Positions 46,435 to 59,215 are shown, counted from the first letter of the stretch. The stretch: 64,000 nucleotides of DNA from Coptis chinensis (GCA_015680905.1 CM027381.1:52394501-52458500), one strand, 5' to 3'. Notes: generated by a model not told the origin, from the sequence alone. Translations and numbers: made by a program.

Positions 46435-46715
46435 ACACGGAGCGCGACCCGCGCCCTACTAAGGCAAAATTCGAGTGCCCCCCGCGCCTAAGTGCTTGGA
46501 ACTTGAGTTTTACCTTAGCACAACGCGCTCCTTGCCAAGGCAAAACTCGAGCGCCTGGAACTTGAGTTTTACCTGAGTGCGACACGCGCCTTGCCAAGGC
46601 AAAGTTCGAGCGCCCCCTGCGCTGAAACGCCTGGAGCTCGAGTTGGACCTGAGCGCGACCCGCGCCCTACGTAGGTTGACTCTGAGCGCGACCTGCGCCC
46701 TCTACTCTGAACAGC
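46435..46715 (+). repeat. GC-rich repeats in the gag leader of element C
   Basis: Units of the type GAGCGCGACCCGCGCCCTAC, alternating with AAGGCAAAACTCGAG and CTTGAGTTTTACC words, recur about five times. Closely similar units occur again before ORF4 of the same element (56170-56430). Confidence 0.8.
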
Positions 46716-46944
46716 CCGATTTCCACAGGTTAGTTCAAATTTCCATTACTTCAAGTTATTCAGTGTTTCTAACTTGTTATACACACTGAGCACGCGTATA
46801 CAAGACGCTATTCATAAGCGAAGCAAGGAGGCATTCAGATACTTCTTTCTTCCACACCTCGCATCTCCTGTTAAAGATTTATACTAGCATATCAGGATTG
46901 TATGGAGTGTTGTCGTGTTTAGTTAAGATTGGTCTTAGCGTTGC

Positions 46945-48430
46945 ATGAGATTAAGGTCAGGCCGAAGAAAAATGCCTAACGTAATCAACCGGCAACGTCA
47001 ACAAACATGCCTTTCTAGTATACCACTCACTACACCTCTAGCTAATATACCACACACCACACCTGAAATAATGGCTGAAGAAAGAGAGTCTCCTCTCTCT
47101 GAATTTTACAAAGCCTTGAACGATAGCCCAAAATCTTGCATCGTTATATCAGACCCAGTGGGGGATTTCCGAATCCCCCCAAATATATTTAATTTGTTAC
47201 CCGTTTTTCATGGGTTAGACCATGAAAAGCCTTATCAGCACATGCGTAGGATTGACCAAGTCTTTACTACATTCCACCATCCTACGGTTGGTGCTGAACA
47301 AATGAAACTGAGGGTGTTTCTTTTCACCTTAGCCAATAAGGTGGCATCTTGGTTAACTGCCCAGGCGCCTAATTTTGTGGACTCGTGGGCCAAACTTATT
47401 CAACTATTTATGGAGCATTTTTACCCACCACTGAAGACCGATGAAATGCTTTCCAAGATTCATTTCTTTCGACAGAATCCTCATGAATCATTTTCAGAGG
47501 CTTGGAATCGTTTCACCGATCTTCTTATAGAGTGTCCACACCATAACCTTGCGAAAGACACCGTTAGTTTTTTGCCTTTTCGAGGGCTATTTACACCACC
47601 ACAAAGAGGTGCTTGACATAATGAATGGGGGTAGTTTACTCAATAAGGGAGCCTCAGAGGCTTATAAATTTTTAGAAGATCAAACTAAGCGTAATAATAA
47701 CTGGGGTGGGTAGTGATGATATCTCCCGTTCCGCTAGTTCTTCTCCAACAGTTAAGGCCGCTGGTATGTTTGAGATGAAACCCGATCCTGAACTTAAAAA
47801 TTTAATCGGATCTCTCACTAAAAAGGTAGAGGCTATTTCTGTTCAACAAAAGCCTATTCCCGTCATGAATGTTAACTCTACTCCATGTGATTTCTGTTTA
47901 AGTCCAGAGCATCCCGACTCCTATTGTCCTTTCGTTTATGAACAACAAACATCATAACAAGATAATGTTTGCTCGATTAATAGTTATCCTATTCCTAACA
48001 CCCCTTGGAGACAACATCCCAACTTCAGTTGGAGAAATAATCAACAAGTAACACCTCCAGGGTTTAATAATTAAAATGTTAGGCCCGCAAACAATTATAA
48101 CCAAGCCCCACCACGACAAGGTCAAGGACAAGGTCATGGTAATTATAATAATTATAACAACTAAGATCCACCACGACAAGGACAAGGTCAAGGTAATTAT
48201 AATAATTATAACAATAATAATTATAATGCTAATAGAGGTATCGTTCCGGTTAATAATAATAACTATCACAACCCACCCATTAATAATCAATGACATAGTT
48301 CCAGTCACACAACCTATAGCTAACACTCCACCACAATCGGATCATTTCGACACCTTTATGCAAACCCAACAACAGATTTTACAAGCCATCCAACTTTCCT
48401 TACAACAGTTAGCACAAGAGAAAGTATAAC
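46945..48430 (+). pseudogene. gag: Athila C gag, frameshifted
   Basis: The start is the ATG at 46945 (MRLRSGRRKMPNVI). The first 210 or so codons are open and hold the retrotransposon gag core (WLTAQAPNFVDSWAKLIQLF, MLSKIHFFRQNPHESFSEAW). A frameshift near 47570 and stops near 47630 follow. In the next open piece a complete zinc knuckle CDFCLSPEHPDSYC lies near 47886-47927. The C-terminus is a low-complexity Gln/Gly/Asn/Tyr-rich stretch (PPRQGQGQGNYNNYN repeated) around 48100-48240. Gag would normally read through into the protease region at 48439. Confidence 0.9.
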
Positions 48431-48438
48431 CCAAAGGC

Positions 48439-51400
48439 GTGTTTCCAGGTCAAGCGATACCTAATCCTAAAACAACAAACATAGCCTTTGAGGTAAACGG
48501 TAATACTAGTACTGAGAATGCAAACGTAGGTGAGCTAAATGCCATCACCACTCTCCATTCTGGGAGAGTGGTTTATAACAACGTAACTATACCTATACTT
48601 ACCCCACCAGTTGTCCCTATACCGAAAATTGTACTAGATACCGAAATAGAAACTGAAGAGCCTATCCCTGTAGTGGTATCAGTTAAACCACAACCTAAGA
48701 AACAGAAAGCCAATGATAGACATCCAGTTGACCAATACACTAAATATAGAGAGAAACCACTGTTTCCCCAGAGATTAGCAATGCTAAACAAGGATACAAA
48801 TTTTGAAAAGATTAGGGAAGTTTTTAAAAATCTAACGATAAACTTAACTTTTCTTAAAGCAATTAAAAAATTACCTTACCATGCTAAGTTTCTCAAAGAG
48901 TTGTGCACTAAAAGGCGTAAGACAAATATTCCTAAAGACGCCTTTTTAACAGAACAGTTTCCAACTTTATCAGAACATAATGGAATTGTTAAGTACAAGG
49001 ATCCTGGTCGTCCTACTGTACAATGCACCTTAGGAGATTCCCACACGACGACCGCTTTACTAGACCTGGGGGCGAGTGTTAACTTACTTCCATATTATCT
49101 ATACAAACAAATAGTTCTACAAGAGATGCAACCTACTAAAATGACGTTGCAATTAGCAGATCGATCTATTAAGTACCCTAAGGGTGTGGTTGAAAACGTG
49201 CTTGTTAAGGTCCAGGATTTCTACTATCCTGCTGATTTTGTTATCCTCGATACAGAAGTCACTAACGACTCTGTTCTAATCATTTTAGGGCGTCGTCCTT
49301 TCTTAGCAACTACCAATGCGCTCATAAACTGCCGCGATGGTTTGATATCCTTGTCTTTTGGCCATCTTTCTATTGAGGTAAATGTTTTTAAAATGATGAA
49401 ACAGTTACCAGATTCGTCTGTAGATGGGGAGGTTAGCATGACCGAGAGCTTGGCTCAGGATTCTTTTAATAACATGTTTCCAGAAAATCAGATGCATAAA
49501 TTCCTTTCTTTTGGAAGTTCAAATTTCGCCGATGACTCCTACTTTGAGGAACTCAACACCATCTTCGAGTCTACACCTATCGTAGACCTTTCTGTTGCGC
49601 CATCTACTAAGTTTGAAGACCTGCTGCCTAAGCAAGTATTCATTACTCAAGATGAGAACCCTCCAGAAGCATTTATCGACATTCTTTCTACCCCGGTGCT
49701 TAAACCTCTTCCTCCTGAGTTAAAATATATTCAACTTGATCCGGATGGTAGTCATCCAGTAATAATATCTTCTCTGTTATCTAAGGATGAAAAGGCACAT
49801 TTGAATAAGGTGATTAGGGAACATCGTTCTGAGATTGGTTGGTCCCTAGCTGACATTAAGGGAATTGACCCTAATGTTTGTACTCATCGTATCTATTTGG
49901 AGGATAATGCAAAGATTTCTCGCGAACCTCAGCATCGCTTGAACCCTGCCATGAAAGAGGTGGTAAGGGAAGAAGTCTTATGATTACTTGATGCGGGTAT
50001 CATATACCCAATCTCTAATAGAGAATGGGTAAGTCACATTCATGTGGTTCCTAAGAAATCAGGTATTACCATGGTACGTAATGCCAAGGGTGAATATGTT
50101 GCAATGCATGGTCTTATGAAATGGTGAATCTGTATCGATTACAGACATTTAAACGCCATGACATGAAAGGATCATTTTCCTTTACTCTTTATAGATCAGA
50201 TGCTAGAACGTCTAGGTGGTCATGCTTTTTACTGTTTTTTAAAGGATGCCATCTTTGATTTTAATTTTAACTGTAAACAGGCTTTTGAAACTTTAAAAGC
50301 CGCCTTAACCTCTATACCTATTATACAGCCTCCCGATTGGTCTAAACCTTTCGAACTTATGTATGATGCTAGTGATTATGTTGTTGGCGCTGTCTTGGGA
50401 CAAAAACTAGATAATAAATCCACTGTTATTTATTATGCTAGTAAAACGTTAAACGATGCTCAAAGGAATTATACAACTACTGAAAAAGAATTCTTAGCTG
50501 TCGTTTATGCTTTAGATAAGTTTCGTCCTTATTTGGTTGGTTCTAAGACTTTAGTTTACACGAACCATGCAACTCTTAGGTACCTTATTGCAAAGAAGGA
50601 TGCTAAGCAGAGATTAATTCGATAGATTCTTCTCCTGCAAGAGTTCACATTAGAAATAAAGAACAAAAGAGGGGTCGAAAACGTAGTTACCGACCACTTA
50701 TCTAGACTTACAAATGACGATGATAGTGATTCTAAGTCCATACCTGACTCTTTTCCTGATGAGCATCTGTATGCTATTTTTTCTGCACCATGGTATGCTC
50801 ACATTGTGAATTATTTAGCTTCTGATACTATTCCTGCTGAGTGGTCAAGAAACGAACGTAAGAAGTTCTTGGCCAGAGTTAGGCTATACTACTGGGATGA
50901 GCCCTACCTTTTTAAGTACTATGCGGATCAGATTATTCGTCGTTGTATTCCCCAATGAGAATATAATGAGGTTCTCTCATTCTGCCATGACAAAGAGTGT
51001 GGTGGCCATTTTAGTGGTATGAAAACAGCTGCTAAAATTCTTCAATGTGGGTTTTATTGGCTTACTCTTTTTAAAGATGCCCAAGTGCATTGCAAGATGT
51101 GTGTTCGTTGCCAACAACTTGGGCGAATCACGAAGCGTAATATGATGCCATTAAATCCAATCATGGTGGTAAAAGTTTTTGACGTATGGGGCATTGATTT
51201 CATGGGTCCTTTTTCTGTTTCCCATGGCTTTATATATATTCTAGTTATCGTGGACTATGTGTCAAAATGGATAGAGGCCATGGCTTGTCGTAGCAATGAC
51301 CATAAGACATTTGTTTTTTTTTATTAAGGAGTATATTTTCTATCGATTTGGCATTCCTAAAGCCATCGTTAGTGATGGTGGAACACATTTTTGCAACAGA

Positions 51401-52072
51401 GTTATTGCATCTCTAGTAAAAAAGTATGGAGTTACACATAAGGTAGGAATTCCGTATTATCCACAAACTAGCAGACAAGTAGAAGTTTCTAATAGGGAAA
51501 TCAAAAAGATTTTAGAAACAACTATAAATCATGATAAGAAAGACTGGTCGAAGCGTCTATCTGATGCCTTATGGGCATATAGGATTGGTTTCAAAACTCC
51601 TATAGGTATGTCTCCCTTTAGACTTATATTTGGGAAACCTTGTCATTTTCCCATTGAATTGGAGCACCGTGCTATATGGGCTATAAAAAGCCTTCAATTT
51701 CATTTTGATGAGGCAGGTGTTAAGCGGAAGTTGTAATTGAATGAGCTTGAAGAAATCCATAGCGATTCTTATAATCTCGCAAAGGATTATAAAGCTAACA
51801 TAAAACGTTTTCATGGTAAGCAAATTTTGCGCAAAGAGTTTGTGGTAGGTCAAAAGGTCTTGCTTTACAACTCCCGTCTACATTTTTTTCAAGGGAAATT
51901 GAAAACCCGTTGGTCTGGTCCTTTTCTGGTTACTGAAGTCACCCTTTACGGGGCAATCACCTTGGTAAATCCCAAGGACAACAGTACCTTTCAAGTCAAT
52001 GGCCAACGGTTAAAATATTTTCACGAACTATTGACCCCTGATGTGGAGAAAGTCCTGTTACAGGGGCTATGA
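48439..52072 (+). pseudogene. pol: Athila C pol: protease, RT (core deleted), RNase H and integrase
   Basis: An open piece 48439-49983 carries the gag-protease linker and an aspartic protease with intact DLGASVNLLP near 49060. RT begins (LKYIQLDPDGSHPV, then IREHRSEIGWSLADIKGIDP), is hit by stops at 49981 and near 50126 and 50164, and at about 50231 jumps from GGHAFYCF directly to the linker [15 protein letters not shown]. The roughly 0.5 kb with the polymerase active site, present in B at about 29720-30235, is gone. RNase H follows ([14 protein letters not shown]), then integrase with [24 protein letters not shown] and [11 protein letters not shown] frameshift lies near 51325. The end is LLTPDVEKVLLQGL and a TGA. 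Confidence 0.92.
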
Positions 52073-53129
52073 GGACTGACCTTTGTTGGGGTGTACTTCC
52101 TTTCATTTCCATATATATTGGTAAGTGCACTATTCAGGTAATCGGGCCCTCCCTATGGAGTGTGTGGTTGTAAGTACCAGATTCTAAGTCCACGGTTAAC
52201 ATAATTCACGTATTCCACTCTTGTATGTTTTCTCGGTTTTTGAGTCATGTTCCCCTATGGTGTAAATTATGTCTTTATTGTTTTTCGTTTTTCTTATACT
52301 AAATCTTTTTCATAAAAAATAAAAAAATTATTAAAATCACAAACATAGTAATTTAGGAAGTCTCAGGAATTTGACTTTAAAAGACCCATTTTTAAAACAA
52401 ATTTTCTAAACTCTGTTGTCTAAAATTTGTTTGGGGGGTGGGGTGTTCATTTTTCCATCCTTGATTGTTCAACGTTTCATTTGTGTTATTTAGGCCGTCT
52501 TATCGTATTTCGATTCGGGTTGACATTATCTATGAATTTAGATTTCATTCGTTCGCATAACTTACGTCATGCACGCACTTCGAGGCATTTTCTATCTTCT
52601 TATATGTCACCCATGGTTGGAATAGAGTGTTTTATAGATCATTGGATTTGAAATTCTCTCCTTATCATTTCCATATCTCATTCACAAAAATCGGACCGGT
52701 AACGAAGCAACAATTTTAATTTGAAGTTGCGCGGGAAAATCGACAAATCTCGAAAAATCGAATTAGGCTTGGGCCCAATATCTCGCATGCACGTGCGTCC
52801 CTTTCCTTCAAACCAACAGATCGCGAGTTTCAATATTTTTCCCCACCGCCATTAACAAAGCTTAAAACCTAGAAACCAAAATAAAAAAATAAATAAAAAA
52901 AAAAAAAAAACTAACTACACCCACGCCCACAATACAATCCCAACTTCAAATCTTCTCCAACACATTCCCCCATAAATTCCGACCTTTTTAAACCACCAAA
53001 AAGATCTAGAAAGCAAACAATTTCGAACTGCCGCGCCACCACCGCGCCTCCTCCTATTATTTTTAGTGAGTTTGTTTCCAACTTATTCCCTCAACCTTAT
53101 TCAAACCCACAACTAGTTTCAAAACTCTA
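52073..53129 (+). other. Spacer between pol and ORF3, element C
   Basis: About 1 kb, non-coding. It contains the polypurine-like ATTTGTTTGGGGGGTG (52425-52440) and an A-rich run near 52880-52910. The corresponding spacer of B is similar in layout. Confidence 0.6.
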
Positions 53130-53329
53130 ATGGCTTTAAGATGACGAATTTTGCTGGAACAAGCTTTTACTGCCTCCCGCTTTACGCCATTTTTTAGTGA
53201 CGAGATGATTAGGAGGAATTAGAATAGGTTGTGGTACTCGACAGATGACTTCTACCACTCCGATTTGGTCTAACAATTTTATAAGAAGAGAGAGTTGGAT
53301 GGTCAGAAAATTTTCATGAAGGTGGATGG
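53130..53329 (+). pseudogene. Athila C ORF3, first part, interrupted by a solo LTR
   Basis: The ATG at 53130 gives MALR, stop, RILLEQAFTASRF, continuing with stops at a TAG (NRLWYSTDDFY context) and at the TAA before QFYKKRELDGQKIF. The first two are simple base changes of B codons (CGA to TGA, TGG to TAG). The third TAA is shared with B. The reading is cut at the valine-alanine-glycine codons by the solo LTR and resumes at 54591. Confidence 0.75.
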
Positions 53330-54590
53330 TGTAGGAACCGTTATTTCAGAATGACTATTTCTACAAACCGCGAACACCACGCGCATTGAAATTAATGGGT
53401 GTCCATGATTTGTGATTGGAGAACATACCTTTGAGAATCGGTTTAGATAACTTTGAGAATCTAAGCTTTATGAAATCCGAAATCAACCTTTTGATCTTCT
53501 GTTGTATTCCTTTAGAATAGATTGGACGTTGTGTGGACAACGATCTACCAACCCCCTTCTTTCTCTCAAGATCAGAAACGAATTCAGATCTACTTTTCTT
53601 GCCTCTTTTTCAGAACCAGTGAATAGTGAATTTCGGCCAGAGAGAAAGAGTATTCTATTTATAGGCTCCAACAGGGACCATGAGGAGAAATTAGGGTTGG
53701 GCCTCCTGACGAGCTTAGGCTTCCCATGTTCGCCCCAAACACACAGCCTAAGTCCGTCAATAAATGGCTTATTCCACTAAAGGTCATTGTTGCATTACCG
53801 CCCTAATCCCAAATTACGTGTCAGCGTTTATGGGCTCCATATTATATGCTCGTTGATATCCCCGTGTTTAAGATATCGAATGTCCGTTGATTAAGTCAAG
53901 TTACTGAAAACTACATTAATCAACTTCTTATGTCCTTGAGTAGTACCACTTAACCTCATTGTCATGTCAGAATAAATCCACCTGCAAGGTTTACATGACA
54001 ATCTTTTTGAGCTCCTCAAGGGGACATCATCAACCCGACTTCTTGTGGGACATAGATTCCTTCTATAATCAACAGCACACCTTACATACAATGTCATTAC
54101 CCAATCCATCGAGTTTGTTGATTCACCAATGAATATCACTCATTGATGATTTAAAGTAATGTACAATGCACGTAAGTGCCCGTTATTATATCCGGATTAG
54201 GAGGACAAGCATCTATAATAACAGAGGCATTTGTTCTCTTATATAGTCTGTATAAGGAGAAACAACCTCACTTGGTCCTGTTCAATACACACAAAGTGTA
54301 CTAGTGTAATCCTATAGTCAAGATAGACTAATACCAGATTATACTACAACTGTACCAATGGTTTGTCCAAATCCATCTAGGTTTTAAACGATTACTTATA
54401 CTTTATAAGGTACTGATGATATGATCTTCTGTGTGTCCACACCATATCATCTACAACATAAAGTATTAGACATATGCATATAACTAATAACATATATAAT
54501 ATGCATAACATTTTCCCATATGATTCTCATTCAAAGTATAAAGAATTAGAGTTAATACAAAAGTAATACTTTTAGTATATAACCCTATCA
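53330..54590 (-). mobile_element. Solo LTR, copy 2 (1261 bp), nested in Athila C ORF3
   Basis: Same family and orientation as 38002-39265: plus-strand ends TGTAGGAACC and CCCTATCA, and minus-strand TATAAATA at 53663-53656. Flanks are GATGG (53325-53329) and GCTGG (54591-54595), a 5-bp duplication with one mutation. Element B has no LTR at this point, which confirms the insertion. Confidence 0.9.
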
Positions 54591-55609
54591 GCTGGGACTA
54601 GGAGAGAATTATCGAGAGAGAAGTTGGCTGAGATTTAAGGCATTACACCTGAACGCCACCTCGAAGCCACCTTGCAGGAATCCCAGTATACTGGAGTTCC
54701 TGCATTGATGAAAGACAATGTCATGGAGGGTCAATACAATTAGAATTCTCATTGTGCTCGACAGTCATCTCTGCGAACCAACCAACTGGCTGTAGCTCAA
54801 TGGATTGGTAAGAACGTCATTAGGAAGGAGAAAGTGAGCGGCATCGGTTTGACATGTCTGCATGTTCTCTGGATATTGTAAGAGAAGAAGGATGAATTCT
54901 GTATCCTCGAGTTTTTGATAAATATGATTAGAAGAGTTGGGAAGAGTATTGCACCATTTCCGGCTTTAATTACGAAGCTAATGTTGTCTTGGGGGGGGGG
55001 GGAAACCAAACTGAGTGGACTATGTTGAAATTGCATTCAAATGAAATTATTTATACGGATCGGAGTGTATCCAAAAGACTTGGATGTTGTCGGAGGATAG
55101 GGTGGTTGATTCGGATGAGGAAATGGAGGATATGACATGTTTGGATGAAGATGCCTTGGAGAGGTGTACGTTTGATTTAGAACGCATGTCAGTGCTACAT
55201 ACTGGCGTTCGTTGCATTTATGGTATTTATGAAGATGTACGGGATAGGCAGATTATAATTCGAAATAAACAAAAGAACCTTCAAACGAGTTTTGAAATGC
55301 TCGAAAAGAGTCAGGAGGATCTCTTGTGTAACATGAAGGCAGAGATGAAAGCAGCAATGGAAGCACAACACCTGTTCCAAGTAGAGATGCTACGACGCAT
55401 GCCACCCCTGGGGGGTGGGTTCTATTTCAAATGAGTCTGAGAGGCATAAGCGTCGTCATCAAAGAACGAATGGCTCGAGCCCTTCTTCATCTCAGGCCCC
55501 ATCACAATCTCAGGCCCCATCACAATCCCAGGCCCAATCTCCATCTCAGAGTCCATCTTCATCACGTGGCTTGTTGTTTAGAAAAATTTGTTGTTTAAAT
55601 GTTATTTAG
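54591..55609 (+). pseudogene. Athila C ORF3, second part
   Basis: It continues the ORF3 reading of B: LQESQYTGVPALMKD, then ANQLAVAQWIG in broken frames, a 12-G run at 54991-55002 that disturbs the frame, and an open piece at 55084-55434 (MEDMTCLDEDALERCTFDL, then RNKQKNLQTSFEMLEKSQED, a likely coiled coil). A one-base insertion in a G run near 55410 moves the Ser/Pro/Gln tail (SSSQAPSQSQAPSQSQAQS) into another frame ending at 55609. The tail has more repeat units than in B. Confidence 0.75.
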
Positions 55610-55766
55610 TTGTGTTATTGTCTTTATTAGTTTGGATGTTAAGTGGTTGAATTCTGTAGCTAAAATTTGAATTCGATAGTTAATTGTATTTGAATTTGAA
55701 TTTGAATATAATTTGGTTCTTTTTAAATTGTGAGTTGATTTTATTGTTAATCCCATCTTCCTGAAT

Positions 55767-55780
55767 TGTGTGGGGGTGGT
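55767..55780 (+). promoter_or_regulatory. Internal polypurine-like motif after ORF3, element C
   Basis: TGTGTGGGGGTGGT followed by ATTATTT matches the site after ORF3 in B (25455-25467) and the true polypurine tract. Confidence 0.5.
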
Positions 55781-56070
55781 ATTATTTAGCCTAGCATGAT
55801 TTTAATATGATCCAAAATTTATTATATAATTTTGCGAGTGATTGTTGTGAATATTGCCGATATTGGCAGGCTATGAGTAGATATGGTGGTAGGATGAAAT
55901 CTAAAATAGTTTAGAAGTTACTATTCTAAATTCAATCTAAAAGATATTAGGTTTGTTTTAGAATCAAGAATATGGATTGTTTCCATTTTCGGTTTCGGAA
56001 ATATTTTGTTTCCGGCAATTGCCGTAAAACTTTTTGGCAACTTGCTGATTCGTTTTGGAATCTCAAAACC

Positions 56071-56078
56071 TATATAAA
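56071..56078 (+). promoter_or_regulatory. Candidate internal promoter (TATA box) for ORF4, element C
   Basis: TATATAAACTTTCTTCATTC is followed by ACACTCACAACCCAC, a good plant-like TATA and start region about 430 bases before ORF4. Conserved with B (25156-25163). Confidence 0.55.
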
Positions 56079-56169
56079 CTTTCTTCATTCTACACTCACA
56101 ACCCACACTACATCCCACTTTCATCTTTCACCTTTCACTCCCAAGTTTCCCCTTTTTCTTCTTCACTTT

Positions 56170-56430
56170 AGGATTTCAGATGCACCGGGCGACCACTCCC
56201 TTCGGTTGAGCATCCTGCGCCTCGTGCACCCTGAACTCCAAATTCACCTAAAAGCGACCGGTATCCCATCCCAAAGTAAAAAGTGAGTAAGCCCTGCTAA
56301 GTGCCCTGGAACTCGAAATTCACCAAGGTGCGACCCGCGCCCTACCTAGGCTGAAAGTGAGCGTGCCCTGCACCAAAGTGCCTGGGACTCAATCATAGCC
56401 AGAGCGCACCCCGCGCCCTGACCCCCATGG
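56170..56430 (+). repeat. GC-rich repeats in the leader of ORF4, element C
   Basis: Words such as GGTGCGACCCGCGCCCTACC and GAGCGCACCCCGCGCCCTGA match the gag-leader units at 46435-46715 more closely than chance would allow in such AT-rich DNA. Confidence 0.75.
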
Positions 56431-56501
56431 GCAAGAAAAATTCCAATTTTTTGTGGGTTGTTCCAAGATCGTTTGCAGCTATTCCAGCGAGTAGTTTGGT
56501 G

Positions 56502-57424
56502 ATGACATCCCCTCGTATCATACCGAACAGTCCTTTGAAGACTTGTTCCAAAGTGACACCTATGGTGCTTGGTTTCGCGAGGTGATCATACACGTAGGCT
56601 GGGAACCGCTAATGGTAAAACCTGATGCACATTATTCTCCAGCACTTACATCATATTTTTATGATAATTGCATGTTCTTTGATAGACCGGATGGAGAACA
56701 AGTGTTCTCCACCAACATTGAGGATGAACCAATGGAAATTACCAGGTTCTTGCTAGCATTTGTTCTTGGACTTGCTATGCCCGCTGAAATACAAGACCCA
56801 TGGGGCTATTGGGTAGATAATATGTATGTCTACACCTATGAGTTTTTGCATGAGGCTTATGGGGCAGGAATTTTCCGTATCGAGGACCAAGGGGAATACA
56901 ACGTCACACTTGGTAGCCTGTCCATGAATATGGGCACTGTTATGTTTTGGATCATGCTAAACATATTAAGGGAATGACGTTTTTCGTCTGTGAATGATGC
57001 CACTTGCAGTGTTTTCCTTGCTTTAGCCACGGGACGTATGTTTTATGACCTTCCCCGAACCTTAGTTTCTAGTTTAGCGCGAGCCCATAGCATGAGGCAT
57101 AAGTACCTTCTTATGCCTGTTTTAGTTTGCCGTATTGTGCTATGTTTCTTCCATGTTTTTTGTACCCGTTTCACAGATTGCATTGGGGTCGACATTATGA
57201 GACCCACCAATTGTATTATTTGATCTTTTCGTGCAATGACTTGGCAAGGGTGGAGGATACAACCTCATCAGGTTGCACCTTACACCCTATCCGACCAAGT
57301 GGCGCTTAACAAGTTAGCATCCGTAGATGATAAATGGCGTCAAGCCTGGCAAATTATCATGGCATGGCAGGATGCGAAGGAACCTCGATTCTTTATAGAA
57401 GGAGAGGATGAGGAGGACGATTAA
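56502..57424 (+). pseudogene. Athila C ORF4, frameshift and two stops
   Basis: Homologous throughout to the intact ORF4 of B. The ATG at 56502 gives MTSPRII, a one-base loss near 56524 shifts the frame, and then the reading DLFQSDTYGAWFREVIIHVG continues to the end. In-frame TGA codons lie at 56975-56977 (glycine of GER in B) and 57221-57223. The C-terminus is again acidic (FFIEGEDEEDD). The frame otherwise stays open over about 290 codons despite the age of the insertion. Confidence 0.82.
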
Positions 57425-57436
57425 GCGGGAGATAAG

Positions 57437-57575
57437 GTAAGCTTTTAGTTTCAGTTAGTGTCTGCTTATGTCCCAAGCAATTTATTTCTTATTAACCCCA
57501 TAACGAGTGGAACTCATATAAAGTTGTGTCTGTTTTTCTTTTTCTATATTAGTATGTTTTAACCTTGTTTTGCAG
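57437..57575 (+). other. Candidate intron in the 3' UTR of ORF4, element C
   Basis: Donor AAG/GTAAGC at 57437 and acceptor TTGTTTTGCAG ending at 57575 (139 bp, T-rich). The same borders are kept in B (23836-23695, 142 bp) although the sequence between differs in places. Confidence 0.5.
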
Positions 57576-59215
57576 ATGTTCCAGAATTTCACACATTTCC
57601 ATGGTATTTCTCTACTCTTTTTATTTAAATACTTTAAGGACAAAACATGCTTCTTGTCAGGGCATAGAAACACGTGTAATTAAGGCATCTGTTAGGATAT
57701 AGATATGTATAATATGCACTTGTTTTTAGGTAAAATTCAAAAATATAAATTAAAAGTTATGCTATACACTTAGGAATATTGGTATTATTTTCTTTCTCTA
57801 TGCTCTGAATAATCTAGAAGTCTCACATAGCTTTTGCTTTAGAATAATTTTTAGAAACTTAGGTTAATAAGTAGGTAATAATCTTTGCATCTATCTATAA
57901 ATATATTACATGGGTATTTATGATTGTTTGGCAGTAAGTTTCTGAAATCTAGGCTAGAGTACTTATTCTACAAATCCTGTGAGAATATAACCTAAAGCCT
58001 TATATGAGTGAAACATTTGAGAAATGACACAAGGGAAAAGTAAAATCCGGATTGAGAAATCACACGTCCACTTGCTTGATCACTATACCATATCCTAAGC
58101 GAGAATTTAGGCCCTCTTTGGATTAATATAGCCTGAAATTCAAACCTATGAATTAATTTCCGCTAGTCGCCCCTCTGAGCCTTTCTTTAGCCTTTCATAA
58201 ACCACAAATCCTTTACCCTGTTATAAAAACAAAACAAAATAAAAAAAAATCAGCCTACCCATTCTTTGAATGAGTCTAAGAATAGAGATGAAGAATAGAA
58301 AAGAGAAAGACCTTTGAAATCAAGAATTTGTTAGTCGCTTCAGATAAGAAAAGAAAGTTTCCATGATAATAAAATAAATAAATAAATAAAAGAAAATAAA
58401 TAGTTAGAACTTAAAAAAAAATAGAATCAAAGGAGTCAAAAGCCAAAGAAAAAGGAAAAAAATATGGCTAAGGATGGAAACAAAGTGTAGAAACAAAAGT
58501 AAAGAACAAGGTTTTCTCTAGTACATAATATGAAGACTCTATTATCTCAGACTTGTCTATTTTGAATATCCATTTCCTTCCTTCTTAAATGATCTCCTAA
58601 TCCCCGCAACACCTAATAAAGACCTCTAGCTCAATTAAGAATAGGTTAGTGTGATAGTAAGTGGCAGATGTGTTTGATCGACTCTGGCTTCCTTGTGTGT
58701 CATTGAGATTGTAAGGTAAAGTGTGCCCACTGCACACTAGAGTAGTGAAACTTGAGCGGAAAAATCAGAGTGGTTTTTGTCTTGACATTTATGTGAGGAC
58801 CTACTGAAGGACGCTATTATGAGTTTTCATAAAAGGACCTGCTAGTGAATTTCATAGTATTACTCATTGTATATATGTTTATTCATAGATGATTGATTAT
58901 TATGCATATATTAGCTTAGGTTTTGGCTTGATTATTCTGTATTCATTGCTAGTGAGATGTATAGATAATTGAGACACAGATAAGGAAACAATAGTTTTAT
59001 TTCTTAGTCGTTGTAGTATAGATGAAGTTTGTGAGTACCTTCACTGGAAAACTCTCACGAGGCTATAACTCGTCCACTAGGGAATTTCTAGTGGTTTAAG
59101 GCCTTGTTGCATATGGTCAATGTAATCGCACTCGGCGAAACGAGATTAGTTAGAACTCCATTTTTGGTCACTTATTCTAATTTCTCATATTTTCTTGAGG
59201 ACAAGAAAAATGCTG
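57576..59215 (+). other. 3' non-coding region of Athila C
   Basis: A 35-codon ORF (57576-57683, MFQNFTHFHGISLL) follows the candidate acceptor and has a 36-codon counterpart in B with about a dozen replacements. Beyond that no coding sequence was seen. The region is similar to 22053-23694 of B in reverse. Confidence 0.55.

Noticed and set aside
47952..48326. Minus-strand frame rich in isoleucine and threonine (likewise plus-strand 32151-32528)
   Set aside because: Both are antisense to the Asn/Tyr/Gln low-complexity end of gag, whose AT-rich repeats avoid stops on the other strand.
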